Position numbers and translations under genes: made by a program | The notes under the pieces: generated by a model | The model's input: only the letters and a program-made list of their open reading frames with translations | Databases searched by the model: none | Told to the model about the DNA's origin: nothing | Origin: Terriglobia bacterium | Lineage (GTDB): Bacteria; Acidobacteriota; Terriglobia; Bryobacterales; UBA6623 | Assembly (NCBI GenBank): GCA_009841225.1 | Contig: VXMF01000030.1 | Span: 90,228-154,227 of the forward strand | DNA: 64,000 bases | Direction: 5' to 3' | In this document: positions 34,985-44,677 of the stretch, piece after piece | Layout: the number at the start of each line of letters is the position of its first letter | Position numbering within the stretch: position 1 is the stretch's first letter

Positions 34985-35378
34985 TGGTCGGACGCGGAAG
35001 GTGTTACGCGCGCACCGTAAGAAATGGTCGCACAGGTCACTTATTGGCTGCCAAACCACCCAATGGTGCCCTCTCGCTGTCCTTCCGGGTCAATGGCTCC
35101 AACGAATCGATCATGCGGTGCCGGTGGACACTCCTATCGGGCAACTGCGCGGGCCACGGGCAAATGCGGTCGAATTTCCGCTCTGGGGTCCGATCGACTC
35201 GGCAGAATGGATCCGGGACTCCCTTCGGACGATGTAACCAACCCCCGAGTCGCACGGTCTAAGGCACCCGCTCATGGAGGTGCCTAACATCAACAGGATG
35301 TGTTCGAAGCTAGTCGCTGGATCCATCCATCTCTCACCTCGCGAGTCGCTTGGTCAAACCACACAGGGGCCTCGGCGC
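34985..35378. other. Divergent intergenic region
   Basis: This interval separates the divergent DUF3604 and NHL-repeat genes and must hold both promoters. I see no convincing -10/-35 pair and no additional gene. Confidence 0.4.
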
Positions 35379-38300
35379 ATGGAATTGGCAGAGATCGGCA
35401 CTCGCCCCGGCCACCGTAACCCGATCCAATGCTATTCGGCATCCATCCGAGCTGGGTTTCAGCTCGGGCTGATGGCTTGCCTAGCCTTTCTCATCGGGAC
35501 CTCAGCAGTAGCGCAAGAGGCCATAACGCTACCGCTCGACGCAAACGGCAAACCCGTGCTTCCCCGCCGAGCCACTACAGAGACGGCCTACGTAATCGAT
35601 GCTTTTGCGGGTACTGGCGCGCAAGGATTTCACGGCGATGGCGGACCGGCGACTCAAGCGCACTTCCGCGGTCCGGGCGGGATTGCAGTGGATGCAGCGG
35701 GCAACGTCTACGTGGCTGATGCAAACAACAGGCGTGTGCGCCGGATCGATACGGCCGGGATGATTACGACGGTCGCGGGGAACGGCGAACAAGGCTCTGC
35801 AGGCGATGGCGGGCCGGCCACCGAAGCGCAACTCAACATTCCAACTGACATCGCCCTCGATGCCAGCGGCAACCTCTATGTCGCTGAGGCTGTCGGGAAT
35901 CGGGTGCGCAAGATCGACGCCTCGGGAAACATCAACACCGTCGCTGGCACCGGGGTGCAGGGTTCGGACGGGGATGACGGCCCCGCAGTTGAGGCGCAAC
36001 TCAACCGGCCATTGACAATGACGGTAGACGCAGAAGGCAACATCTTTATCGGGGAGTACAACGGCTATCGAGTTCGCAGGGTCGACGTCGACGGCACGAT
36101 CACTACGATCGCCGGCACGGGGATTAAGGGCGGGGCCGGTGACGGCGGCCCGGCTACTGCGGCCCAACTCAACTACATCAGCGGTCTAGCGGTGGACGCT
36201 CTAGGCAATGTCTATGTGTCTGACATGAACGAGGCCAGGATACGAATGATCTCGCCCGCTGGCAGGATCAACACAATCGCGGGTACTGGCGTCCAAGGGT
36301 TCTCAGGGAACCGGGGTCCCGCCTTCGAGGCGCAACTAGAAACGCCCGGGGGTCTCGCGTTGGATGCGGCAGGGAATCTCTTTCTGACCGAATTCTGGGC
36401 TGGCCGACTCCGCAGGATCGACTCTGCGGGAATCATCACAACGATCGCCGGCACCAGCGAGCAGCTTTCCACCGGAGACATGGGCTTGGCCATCGACGCC
36501 GCTCTTGACCGGCCAATCAGAATTGCCACGGACTCAGATGGCAACCTCTACGTTTCCGAGGGCTATGCGGACCGGGTTCGCATTCTGAGGCCGACAGCCA
36601 AGCTTTCGAGTTTTCCGTTGCCGTTGGGCACCAGCGGGGATTCCGTTGTACTCACTGTCACTGAGACCGGGTCAGTGCGGTGGAATCGCGCCCCGCTCGT
36701 ACGTGGCTTGGAAGCGGTGGCCGCCAACGGGAACCGCTACGCGTTCGGACAGACAGCAGGCGGAGCCGTCGTGGCGACGTACGTTCCAGAGCGCCAGACG
36801 GTTGAATTGCAAGAGGGGAAGACCGTCACCTTGATGAGCGAGGAGGACGGAGCGTGGCGGATTGGCGATCAGGTTGCCACTAACGGATACCGCCACGTCG
36901 AGGATGGCCGGGAATACCTATTGGAATGGACCGGAGCGCAGTGGAGACTGGCCAAGTACACGATTCGAACGATTGCGGGCACGGTTGACGTTGCCGAAGG
37001 AATTCCGGCAACTGAGGCAAGGCTATTCAATCCGTACTTCGTGGCACTCGATTCCACTGGCAACGCGTACATATCGGAGGCCTCCAACCACCGTGTACGC
37101 AAGATCGACACATCGGGCATCATCACGACGATTGCCGGCACAGGGGAGCGAGGCTACGCAGGCGACGGGGGGCCTGCCACACAGGCAGAGCTTGACTCTC
37201 CGAGGGGAATCGGAGTCAACTGGCTCGGCGAAGTCTTTGTGGCGGACTATGGAAACGACGTAGTCCGAAAGATCGACGTTCTGGGAAGAATTACAACGGT
37301 CCCCACCACTCGCACGCTATATAATCCGCACGGCCTGGCGCTGGATTTGTTCGGAAACGTCATCGTGGCTGAGGCGCATGTCCGCAATCACCTAGTGCGG
37401 CGGATCGACATCCGCGGAAACGTCACAACCATCGCTGGAATCCCAGGCCAGCGAGGCGGCTTCGAAGGGGGAGGCTCGGCGACCGCGGCTCGGCTCAACC
37501 GCCCAGTAGATGTCGCGGCGGACGCAAGGGGGAACGTCTATGTCGCCGATGCGTTTAACAACCGCGTGCGAATGATCAGCCCCGCGGGTACGATCATGAC
37601 GATCGCCGGCACGGGAGAGAGAGGCTACTCGGGGGACGGCGATCCGGCGCTGGATGCTCAGCTTGCTGGGCCGAACGGTGTGCTAGTGGATTCCGCAGGG
37701 AATGTGTACATTTCTGACGCGGGTAACTTCAGCCTTCGCAAGGTTGACTCGTCGGGAATAATCGACACGGTCGCAGGGACGGGCGAAGCCGGAGATGTCG
37801 GGAACGGCGGCCCGGCAATCAAGGCTAGGCTCAGGTACCCGCGAGGCCTTGCGATGGATTCTTCCGACAATCTGTTCCTCGCGGACTCCGGCAACGACAC
37901 CGTGCGCCAGATCTCTGAGGCGGGCACGATCATGCCGTTCGCGGGAACGGGTGAGCCGTTTGACAAGCGCGATGGTGGTCCAGCCTCCATGGCACAGTTC
38001 GGTGCTCCAAGGGACATCGCTGCGGATTCTGCAGGCAACGTATATGTGCTTGATTCGAATCGAGTTCGCAGGATTGATCCCGAAGGCATGATCGCAACTA
38101 TCGCCGGGACAGGAGACTTTGGGCACTCAGGCGATGGAGGTCCGGCGATGGCGGCGGAGCTAGAGGGTCCGACGGTATTGGAGTTGGACACCAACGGAAA
38201 CCTCTACATCGCCAATATCCGGCGCGTGAGAAAGATTGACGTTGAGGGCACGATCACAACGATTGCCGGAACTGGTGAGCGAGGATTTTCCGGCGACGGC

Positions 38301-38960
38301 GGTCCGGCGACCGCGGCCCAACTCAACAGTGCGCGATCCATCGCGGTAGACTCCATTGGCAACGTCTACATTGCTGACTACTACAACCACCGCGTGCGCA
38401 AGATCGACTCGTCCGGAGTAATCACGACATTCGCCGGCACCGGGATCCGCGACCGAACCCGCGAATTCGGCTACGTGCGATCCACTGGTGACTCGGAATC
38501 CGCCTATCTTTGGGAGCCAAGCGGTGTTGCTCCAGCGTCCGAGGCGAGACTAACGTCGCCAGGTGGGCTCGCAATGGATACGGAGGACAACCTCTACGTC
38601 TTCGACTGGGGCAACCGTTCGAGGTTCAATGGGAGGATTGGCAAGATCGACACAACGTCCCCTGAGCCTCTCATCACGCCGCTGCCGCCGATGGATGTCT
38701 CGCCTTTCGTGTCTAGCTTCGACGTAGACGACTCCGGCAATGTTTTCGTCTTCTATCAGGGGTCGCTTCTGATGTTCGGACCGGACGGGACGGGAACTAC
38801 GGTCGCGGGCGGGGGCGAAACCCGGTTCGTAGGGCTCGGGGAGCCCGCAGGTGGAGTGTCCTTAGGGAGCTCTGCGCGAATCTCCCAAGACCAGCACGGG
38901 AATATTTGGGTGGCGGACTCTTCTAGTCGGCGCGTACATGTCTTGGAACCCGTGCCATGA
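35379..38960 (+). CDS. Exported NHL-repeat protein
   Basis: About 1193 residues from ATG 35379; the open frame extends to 35274. A signal peptide (FQLGLMACLAFLIGTSAVAQ) is followed by about a dozen or more NHL-type blades of 54-56 residues. Each blade has the pattern IAGTGxxGxxGDGGPAxxAQL, then xDxxGNxYVADxxNxRVRxID. Two blocks of repeats flank a non-repeated segment (about 36600-36960) with VVLTVTETGSVRW that may be a separate beta domain. NHL propellers bind proteins, nucleic acids or glycans; no enzyme motif is visible. Proteins of this kind are very abundant in Bryobacter/Solibacter-type Acidobacteriota. It is probably periplasmic or surface located. Confidence 0.88.
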   Translation: MELAEIGTRPGHRNPIQCYSASIRAGFQLGLMACLAFLIGTSAVAQEAITLPLDANGKPVLPRRATTETAYVIDAFAGTGAQGFHGDGGPATQAHFRGPGGIAVDAAGNVYVADANNRRVRRIDTAGMITTVAGNGEQGSAGDGGPATEAQLNIPTDIALDASGNLYVAEAVGNRVRKIDASGNINTVAGTGVQGSDGDDGPAVEAQLNRPLTMTVDAEGNIFIGEYNGYRVRRVDVDGTITTIAGTGIKGGAGDGGPATAAQLNYISGLAVDALGNVYVSDMNEARIRMISPAGRINTIAGTGVQGFSGNRGPAFEAQLETPGGLALDAAGNLFLTEFWAGRLRRIDSAGIITTIAGTSEQLSTGDMGLAIDAALDRPIRIATDSDGNLYVSEGYADRVRILRPTAKLSSFPLPLGTSGDSVVLTVTETGSVRWNRAPLVRGLEAVAANGNRYAFGQTAGGAVVATYVPERQTVELQEGKTVTLMSEEDGAWRIGDQVATNGYRHVEDGREYLLEWTGAQWRLAKYTIRTIAGTVDVAEGIPATEARLFNPYFVALDSTGNAYISEASNHRVRKIDTSGIITTIAGTGERGYAGDGGPATQAELDSPRGIGVNWLGEVFVADYGNDVVRKIDVLGRITTVPTTRTLYNPHGLALDLFGNVIVAEAHVRNHLVRRIDIRGNVTTIAGIPGQRGGFEGGGSATAARLNRPVDVAADARGNVYVADAFNNRVRMISPAGTIMTIAGTGERGYSGDGDPALDAQLAGPNGVLVDSAGNVYISDAGNFSLRKVDSSGIIDTVAGTGEAGDVGNGGPAIKARLRYPRGLAMDSSDNLFLADSGNDTVRQISEAGTIMPFAGTGEPFDKRDGGPASMAQFGAPRDIAADSAGNVYVLDSNRVRRIDPEGMIATIAGTGDFGHSGDGGPAMAAELEGPTVLELDTNGNLYIANIRRVRKIDVEGTITTIAGTGERGFSGDGGPATAAQLNSARSIAVDSIGNVYIADYYNHRVRKIDSSGVITTFAGTGIRDRTREFGYVRSTGDSESAYLWEPSGVAPASEARLTSPGGLAMDTEDNLYVFDWGNRSRFNGRIGKIDTTSPEPLITPLPPMDVSPFVSSFDVDDSGNVFVFYQGSLLMFGPDGTGTTVAGGGETRFVGLGEPAGGVSLGSSARISQDQHGNIWVADSSSRRVHVLEPVP
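35634..38300 (+). repeat. NHL-encoding DNA repeats with 168-base period
   Basis: The GDGGPA-type codons start at 35634, 35802, 35970, 36138, 36306 and 36474, exactly 168 bases (56 codons) apart. A later block starts at 37632, 37800 and 37968, again 168 apart, then 38130 and 38292 at 162. Sequence divergence among units is moderate. Confidence 0.8.
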
Positions 38961-38970
38961 GAGGGCGTCC

Positions 38971-38995
38971 GGCGGGCGGAATTCTCGTGCCCGCC
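38971..38995 (+). terminator. Possible terminator hairpin after the NHL gene
   Basis: A 7-bp stem GGCGGGC/GCCCGCC (38971-38977 and 38989-38995) with an 11-base loop lies 10 bases after the stop. No T-run follows. Confidence 0.35.
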
Positions 38996-39177
38996 TCGAG
39001 CCAGCCTCTCGCCGATCAAGTCCCGAAGCAGCCAGTTCCTTGACGGGGTCGAGCAGAGATCGAGGGGCTTGCGAAGCCAGTGCAGCCCTAGGCTCCGCAA
39101 GACGCCCGCCCGCAATTCCGCCTCGACGGTGAAATTGCATAAAGACGAACAGACATAGAACAAATTTAGTGATAGTG

Positions 39178-39197
39178 TAGAATTTAAAAACAAGGAG
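39178..39197 (+). promoter_or_regulatory. AT-rich promoter -10 and ribosome-binding site of mrfA
   Basis: A -10-like TAGAAT (39178-39183) sits in an unusually AT-rich patch (about 39130-39190). AAGGAG (39192-39197) directly touches the first ATG (39198) but is nine bases before ATG 39207, which therefore is the better start. Confidence 0.45.
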
Positions 39198-39206
39198 ATG
39201 GCGACA

Positions 39207-41594
39207 ATGCCTCCATCAATTAGCTCCGCGAGCCAGTCCGAACAAACGAACGGAAGGATAATTCGACGGCAACCGAGCCCCTTGTCTCCGCATGACAGCT
39301 CGCTCGCCGGCGTGATCGCGCGCTTCGAAGCCCTGCACCGCGAGTCCAGCACACCAATTGCGGCCACCCGTACCCAGCCGGCACGGGAGGCACGCTTTGC
39401 AGCGATTCCCTCCACGACCGACCCTCGCATCCGAGCGGCGCTCGCAAGCAAGGGGATCGAGCAGTTGTATGTCCACCAAGCGGAGAGCCTCGAGCAGATC
39501 TCAGCAGGGAAAAACGTGGCCGTTGTCACGCCAACGGCGAGCGGCAAGACCCTGTGCTACAACCTCCCGGTCTTGAACGCTCTGGCCGCCGACCCGGCCG
39601 CCTGCGCTCTGTACTTGTTTCCGACCAAGGCGCTGGCTGTGGACCAGCTTGAGGAGTTCAACCAGCTCGGAGACGCTCTCGGCGCGGACATTCGGGCCTA
39701 CACCTACGATGGCGACACTCCCTCCGACGCCCGGCGGGCTATCCGCAGGCGTGCCAACGTCGTCCTCAGCAACCCGGACATGCTGCACGCCGGGATGCTG
39801 CCCCACCACACGCGCTGGGCGCGGTTCTTCGAACACCTTCGCTACATCGTGATCGACGAATTGCACGCCTATCGCGGAGTGTTCGGGAGCCACCTCGCTA
39901 ACGTTCTCCGCCGCCTCAAGCGCATCGCTGCGTTCTACGGCTCCGAGCCGCAGTTCGTCTGCTGCTCGGCCACCATTGCCAACCCCAAGGAGCTGGCGGA
40001 GAACCTCACCGAGGAAGACTTTGAGCTCATCGATGACAACGGGGCGCCCAGCGGCGAGAAGCACTTCGTCTTCTACAACCCGCCCGTAGTCAACGCCCAG
40101 CTCGGCATCCGACGCAGCTACATCAACGAGGCCCGCCGCATGGCGGAAATCTTCCTCGAGCGCGGGCGCCAGACGCTCGTCTTCGCCAACAACCGCCTCG
40201 CGACCGAGGTGCTGACGCGCTACCTCAAGGAAGCGCTCGGCCGGCGGCCGGGGGTGCCCGCGCAGGTCCGGGGCTACCGCGGCGGCTACCTGCCCCGAGA
40301 GCGCCGGGAGATCGAGCGCGAGCTGCGCGAGGGGCAGGTCCTCGGCGTCGTCGCCACCAATGCGTTGGAACTCGGCATCGACGTCGGATCCTTGGACGCA
40401 GTTGTTCTGGCAGGCTATCCGGGCGCGATCTCGTCCACCTGGCAGCGGGCCGGTAGGGCGGGACGGCGCAATGACGTCTCGATCGCGGTGCTGGTCGCCT
40501 CGTCCGCTCCACTGGATCAATATGTCGTCGAACATCCCGAGTACTTCTTCGACGCATCGCCCGAGCACGCCCACGTCAACCCCGACAATCTCGAGATCCT
40601 AGTGAGCCACCTCAAGTGCGCTGCCTTCGAGCTGCCCGTGCAGGTCGGCGAGAAACTCGGCCCGCACGACACCGCCGACCTGTGCCGGTTCCTAGAGGAG
40701 ACCGGCGTGCTCCATCGGGCCGGCGACGCCTGGCACTGGACATCGGAGGCCTACCCGGCAGATGCCATCAGCTTGCGCAAGATTACCAGCGACAACTTCG
40801 TCGTCGTCGACGACAGCGACGATTCCAAGGTCATCGGGGAGGTCTCCTTCCCAGCAGCGCTCACGAGCCTTCACGAGAAGGCCATCTATATCCACGAGGG
40901 CCGCCTGTACCATGTCGAGCGCTTCGAGTATGACGAGCGCAAGGCGTACGTCAAACAGGTCGAATGCGGCTACTACACAGACGCCATCGAACACGTGCAG
41001 GTCGAGCCGCTGGAAGGCTTCGACGACGACAGCTTGGGACCCGCAGTGGCCAGCCACGGCGAAGTCCGCATCACGCGTCGGGTGGTCGGCTTCAAGAAGA
41101 TCCGCTTCCACACGAACGAGAACGTCGGCGACGGCAAGCTGTCGATGCCGGAGCAGGAGATGCACACGACGGCATTCTGGCTGCACTTCCCGATGGAATT
41201 CCTAGCTTCCCTGCCCTATTCGACCACCGAGAAGCGCGACGGGCTGATCGGACTCGGAAACGTCCTGCGGACAGTTGGCGCACTCGTCATGATGTGCGAC
41301 GCCCGCGACCTCGGGGTGTCCAGCCTGAACTCGCAGTCGGGCCCGGACCAGCTGCTGGATCCGGAGGTCTACCTATACGACAACTATCCCGGCGGGATCG
41401 GCCAGAGCGAACCTCTCTTCAGGCTGCGCGAATCGATCAGCGCCAAGGCTCGCGAGCTACTCGAGTCTTGCCCTTGCGCCACGGGCTGCCCCAGTTGTGT
41501 CGGGGCTCCGGGAGAAGTGGGCACGAGATCCAAGGAGGTCGCGCTCCGGCTCGCGAGCACCCTAGTCTCCATCCAGAGCGGCTCCGCAGCGTGA
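39207..41594 (+). CDS. mrfA: MrfA-like DEAD/DEAH-box helicase with DUF1998 zinc domain
   Basis: About 795 residues. This superfamily 2 helicase has motif I PTASGKT, motif II VIDELHAYRG and motif VI QRAGRAGRR. The C-terminal DUF1998 region ends with the four-Cys cluster CPCATGCPSC. In Bacillus subtilis the homologue MrfA (YprA) works with the exonuclease MrfB in excision of mitomycin C lesions independently of UvrABC. The following gene is an MrfB-like exonuclease 20 bases downstream, so the pair is preserved and probably an operon. The start was chosen from ribosome-binding-site spacing. Confidence 0.92.
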   Translation: MPPSISSASQSEQTNGRIIRRQPSPLSPHDSSLAGVIARFEALHRESSTPIAATRTQPAREARFAAIPSTTDPRIRAALASKGIEQLYVHQAESLEQISAGKNVAVVTPTASGKTLCYNLPVLNALAADPAACALYLFPTKALAVDQLEEFNQLGDALGADIRAYTYDGDTPSDARRAIRRRANVVLSNPDMLHAGMLPHHTRWARFFEHLRYIVIDELHAYRGVFGSHLANVLRRLKRIAAFYGSEPQFVCCSATIANPKELAENLTEEDFELIDDNGAPSGEKHFVFYNPPVVNAQLGIRRSYINEARRMAEIFLERGRQTLVFANNRLATEVLTRYLKEALGRRPGVPAQVRGYRGGYLPRERREIERELREGQVLGVVATNALELGIDVGSLDAVVLAGYPGAISSTWQRAGRAGRRNDVSIAVLVASSAPLDQYVVEHPEYFFDASPEHAHVNPDNLEILVSHLKCAAFELPVQVGEKLGPHDTADLCRFLEETGVLHRAGDAWHWTSEAYPADAISLRKITSDNFVVVDDSDDSKVIGEVSFPAALTSLHEKAIYIHEGRLYHVERFEYDERKAYVKQVECGYYTDAIEHVQVEPLEGFDDDSLGPAVASHGEVRITRRVVGFKKIRFHTNENVGDGKLSMPEQEMHTTAFWLHFPMEFLASLPYSTTEKRDGLIGLGNVLRTVGALVMMCDARDLGVSSLNSQSGPDQLLDPEVYLYDNYPGGIGQSEPLFRLRESISAKARELLESCPCATGCPSCVGAPGEVGTRSKEVALRLASTLVSIQSGSAA

Positions 41595-41614
41595 AGTAGT
41601 AGAGGCGGCTAAAG

Positions 41615-42907
41615 ATGCAGCGCATCACCCAAGGAGACATCGACGCCCTGCGGCGGCGCATGCATCTGCGAGACGAACGCCCATCCAGTGGTCCGCCAGA
41701 GCAGCGACCACCGCAAGACGCGAGGCAAGGGCCATCGATCCATGCGCTCAATCGTGGGATCGAGGGAGCCGAGCAAGTCACATCGCTGGGCAGATTCTTG
41801 CTGCAAGAGCATTTCTACCCCAACGAGCGGTCCCACGGCAGCGTGCAAATCGGCTGCCTGCAGAACTTGCCGTGCGATGCCATGCACGACATCGTCGGCG
41901 AGCGGTTGCGCTCGACTGACGCCAAGCGCTGGGTGTTCCTCGATACCGAGACGACCGGTCTGGCCGGCGGTACTGGGACCTGCGCGTTCTTGGTCGGCAT
42001 CGGAATGATCGAGGACAGCGGCTTCCGAGTGCAGTTGTACTTCATGCGGGACTTCGACGAAGAGCACGCCATGTTGGATGCCCTGGCCCAGACTCTGGCC
42101 CAGTACGACACGGTCATCACCTTCAACGGCAAGGCGTTCGACGTGCCCTTGTTAGAGACTCGATACCGCCTCAAGCGTCTGGGCAATCCGTTCCGGGGCA
42201 TGGGCCACGTGGATCTGCTGCATCCTGCCAGGCGGCTGTGGAAGGAGCGTCTCGGCAGCTGCCGCTTGACCAACCTGGAATCTCACGTGCTAGGCGTCGA
42301 ACGGCAGGGCGACATCCCTGGTGCCCTGATCCCGCAGTGCTATTTCGACTACCTGCGCAGCGGTGACGGCAGCAAGCTAGCCGCGGTGTTCCACCACAAC
42401 GTGCTCGACATCGTCTCGCTAGCCTGCGTCAATTCTGTGCTGCTGACCATATTCGCCTCACCGAACCGAGCCAGCCTGCGCCACGGCCAGGACATCCGCG
42501 GCCTGGCCCGCTGGCTGAACAAGCTGGGCAAGGAGGGTCAAGCCTTGGCCCTGTACCGCACGGCGATCCGCAGCGGGCTGCCCCGGCGAGACCTCTTCGC
42601 GGCACTCTGGGAAACGGCCCAGATCGAGCGCCGGGCCGGCCACCATGAGGAGCAAGTCCAGCTATTGCGCGACCTCACGCGCGTGAGCGCCATGCACAGG
42701 GCTGCCGCCTTCGTGGAGTTGGCCAAGCACTACGAGCACCGCCTCAAAGACTACGCGCTCGCACTGAAGATGACACGCAACGCCCAGCGCCACGCCCCGT
42801 CGGAGGAACTCTGCCACCGGGAGCGCAGGATCCTGCGCAAGCTCAGCGCGACCGCCAAGGATGGCAAGGCGAGGGCTACCGTGCACGGGACCGATTCACC
42901 GGGCTAG
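41615..42907 (+). CDS. mrfB: MrfB-like DEDD-family exonuclease
   Basis: A 430-residue protein with an RNase H-like 3'-5' exonuclease domain (about 100-280): VFLDTETTGLAGGTGTCAF gives the first Asp/Glu pair, ITFNGKAFDVPLLETR the second Asp region, and HHNVLDIVSLACV the His and last Asp of a DEDDh type. The C-terminal 140 residues are helical and repeat-like (KEGQALALYRTAIR, RRAGHHEEQVQLLRDL), similar to TPR, as in YprB/MrfB proteins. It follows mrfA closely on the same strand. Its 3' end overlaps the end of convergent dnaG by 12 bases. Confidence 0.9.
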   Translation: MQRITQGDIDALRRRMHLRDERPSSGPPEQRPPQDARQGPSIHALNRGIEGAEQVTSLGRFLLQEHFYPNERSHGSVQIGCLQNLPCDAMHDIVGERLRSTDAKRWVFLDTETTGLAGGTGTCAFLVGIGMIEDSGFRVQLYFMRDFDEEHAMLDALAQTLAQYDTVITFNGKAFDVPLLETRYRLKRLGNPFRGMGHVDLLHPARRLWKERLGSCRLTNLESHVLGVERQGDIPGALIPQCYFDYLRSGDGSKLAAVFHHNVLDIVSLACVNSVLLTIFASPNRASLRHGQDIRGLARWLNKLGKEGQALALYRTAIRSGLPRRDLFAALWETAQIERRAGHHEEQVQLLRDLTRVSAMHRAAAFVELAKHYEHRLKDYALALKMTRNAQRHAPSEELCHRERRILRKLSATAKDGKARATVHGTDSPG

Positions 42908-44638
42908 GCCAAGCTCCCGCTCCAAGCGGCGCTTGTGGTCCAGCAGCTCGGGCAAGTCGGCAGTGCTTGCGCTGCGACCGATGCGCCTCAGCAAGTCTTG
43001 GTACTGCTCCTCAAGCGCCTGCCGCTGCAGAGCCCCAAGCAGGTCTTCGCCGTCGGCCAGCGTGGGCGTGGGGCGGTCCCGATCGAAGACCAACCGTGCC
43101 AGCCGCTCTCGATCGGCGCCGTCCAGACGGCCCTCAACGGCTTCGTAGCGAAACGGGCCGTCCGTTTTCTCGACGGCTCTGATCGCTGACAATATCTGAC
43201 GGCTGGGCAGCCCTCGCTCGGCAATCTCGCACGCCTTCTCCAAGAACTGCTGGCGCGCTCCCGCGTTGCTCACCAGCAGGACTACCAGCAGCCGTTCGCT
43301 AGGAGAGAGGCCGTCCGCCTGAGCGACCGGCACCGCTTCGGTCCGAGAGGAGGGCTTGGCGGCGCTGCGCAACTTGGCCAGCGCAAGGCTCTGCGGTAGC
43401 CCGATGTGCTGCGCCAAGTCGGTGACCGTGGTGGCTTGCTGCACTTCGTCAGGAAGCAAGACGACCGATCGCAGCAAGTGCTCGAACGCCTTGGTCCGAC
43501 CGTCCGAGGTCGACAGGTCGAACAGGGTGCGCGAGCGGTCGAGCATCCAGTGAAAGTAAGCCGGCGCCTCTTCCAGCTGCTGGCGATAGCTCTCCCCTCC
43601 GTGCTCGCGACAGTACTCGTCAGGATCCAGCCCCCCGGGCAGTTCCAGCACCCGTACGTGCATGCCGTCTCGCAGAAGCATTTCCACGGAGCGCTCGGCG
43701 GCAGCCTGGCCAGCCGAGTCGGAATCGAAATTGACGACGACGGTGTCGCAATGCCGGCGGAGCATGCTGATCTGCCTAGATGTCAGAGCCGTTCCGCAGG
43801 TCGCGACGGCGTTGCGGATCCCGGCCCTCCAGACGCCGATCACGTCCATGTAGCCTTCGACGAGGACTGCCAGGTTGCTCTGGCGCATGGCCGTGCGCGC
43901 GCGGTGGATGTTGTACAGTACGGCGTTCTTGCGATAGATCGGCGTCTCCGGCGAGTTCAAGTACTTGGGCTTGCCGTCGGCTTGGAGGCTGCGCCCGCCG
44001 TAGCCGATGAGATTGCCCCCATCGGAATGGATGGGGAACATGAGCCGATCGCGAAAGCGAGCGTAGACGGAATTATCCTTGTCGGACTGGCCCACCAAGC
44101 CAGACTCCAGCACGTGCGATCGCTTGAGCTGTTTTTCCCTCAGGTGGCTCATCAGCGCGCCGCCGCCCGGGGCATAGCCAAGCCCGAACTCCTTGATCTC
44201 TTCGGGGCCAAGGCCGCGCTGCTTGAGATACAGCACGGCTTCGGAGCCACGCCTTGACCTGAGCTGCTCAACGAAGAATCGCTGCACCAATTCGTGGACC
44301 TGTAGCAGCCCTTCGCGGGTGCGCGCTGCGGCGTCGGCACCGGGACCGCCGCCCTTACGCGGTAACTCCTTACCCTGTTGCTGAGCCAGTAGCTTGAGGG
44401 CCTCGATGAAGCTCAGCCCCTGCAACTCCATCAGGAAGCTAAAGACATCGCCACTCTTGCCGCAGCCGAAGCACTTGTAGATCTGCAGACCGCCATGGAC
44501 CGAAAACGACGGCGTCTTCTCGGTATGGAAAGGGCACAGCCCGACGTAGCGGTTCCCGGACTGCCGCTTCAGGCGCACGTTCGCCCCGACGACGCTGACT
44601 ATGTCGGCGGCTGCCTTGACTTCCTGGGCGAAGTCCAT
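42896..44638 (-). CDS. dnaG: DNA primase DnaG
   Basis: About 580 residues; DnaG makes RNA primers at the replication fork. The N-terminal CHC2 zinc finger has C35, H38, C56 and C59 (CPFHTEKTPSF, YKCFGCGKSGD). The TOPRIM core has VLVEGYMDVIGVWRAG and the acidic VVNFDSDSAGQAAA. A C-terminal helicase-interaction-like helical region follows. I chose ATG 44638 (MDFAQEVKAAADIV); a GTG at 44668 would add ten residues. No rpoD or rpsU follows, unlike the classical macromolecular synthesis operon; the DUF1080 gene upstream has its own promoter. Confidence 0.96.
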   Translation of the reverse strand: MDFAQEVKAAADIVSVVGANVRLKRQSGNRYVGLCPFHTEKTPSFSVHGGLQIYKCFGCGKSGDVFSFLMELQGLSFIEALKLLAQQQGKELPRKGGGPGADAAARTREGLLQVHELVQRFFVEQLRSRRGSEAVLYLKQRGLGPEEIKEFGLGYAPGGGALMSHLREKQLKRSHVLESGLVGQSDKDNSVYARFRDRLMFPIHSDGGNLIGYGGRSLQADGKPKYLNSPETPIYRKNAVLYNIHRARTAMRQSNLAVLVEGYMDVIGVWRAGIRNAVATCGTALTSRQISMLRRHCDTVVVNFDSDSAGQAAAERSVEMLLRDGMHVRVLELPGGLDPDEYCREHGGESYRQQLEEAPAYFHWMLDRSRTLFDLSTSDGRTKAFEHLLRSVVLLPDEVQQATTVTDLAQHIGLPQSLALAKLRSAAKPSSRTEAVPVAQADGLSPSERLLVVLLVSNAGARQQFLEKACEIAERGLPSRQILSAIRAVEKTDGPFRYEAVEGRLDGADRERLARLVFDRDRPTPTLADGEDLLGALQRQALEEQYQDLLRRIGRSASTADLPELLDHKRRLERELGLAR

Positions 44639-44677
44639 GCTGCTGCGGGAGGCGCGGCCCGATCCCACGAACTGCGA

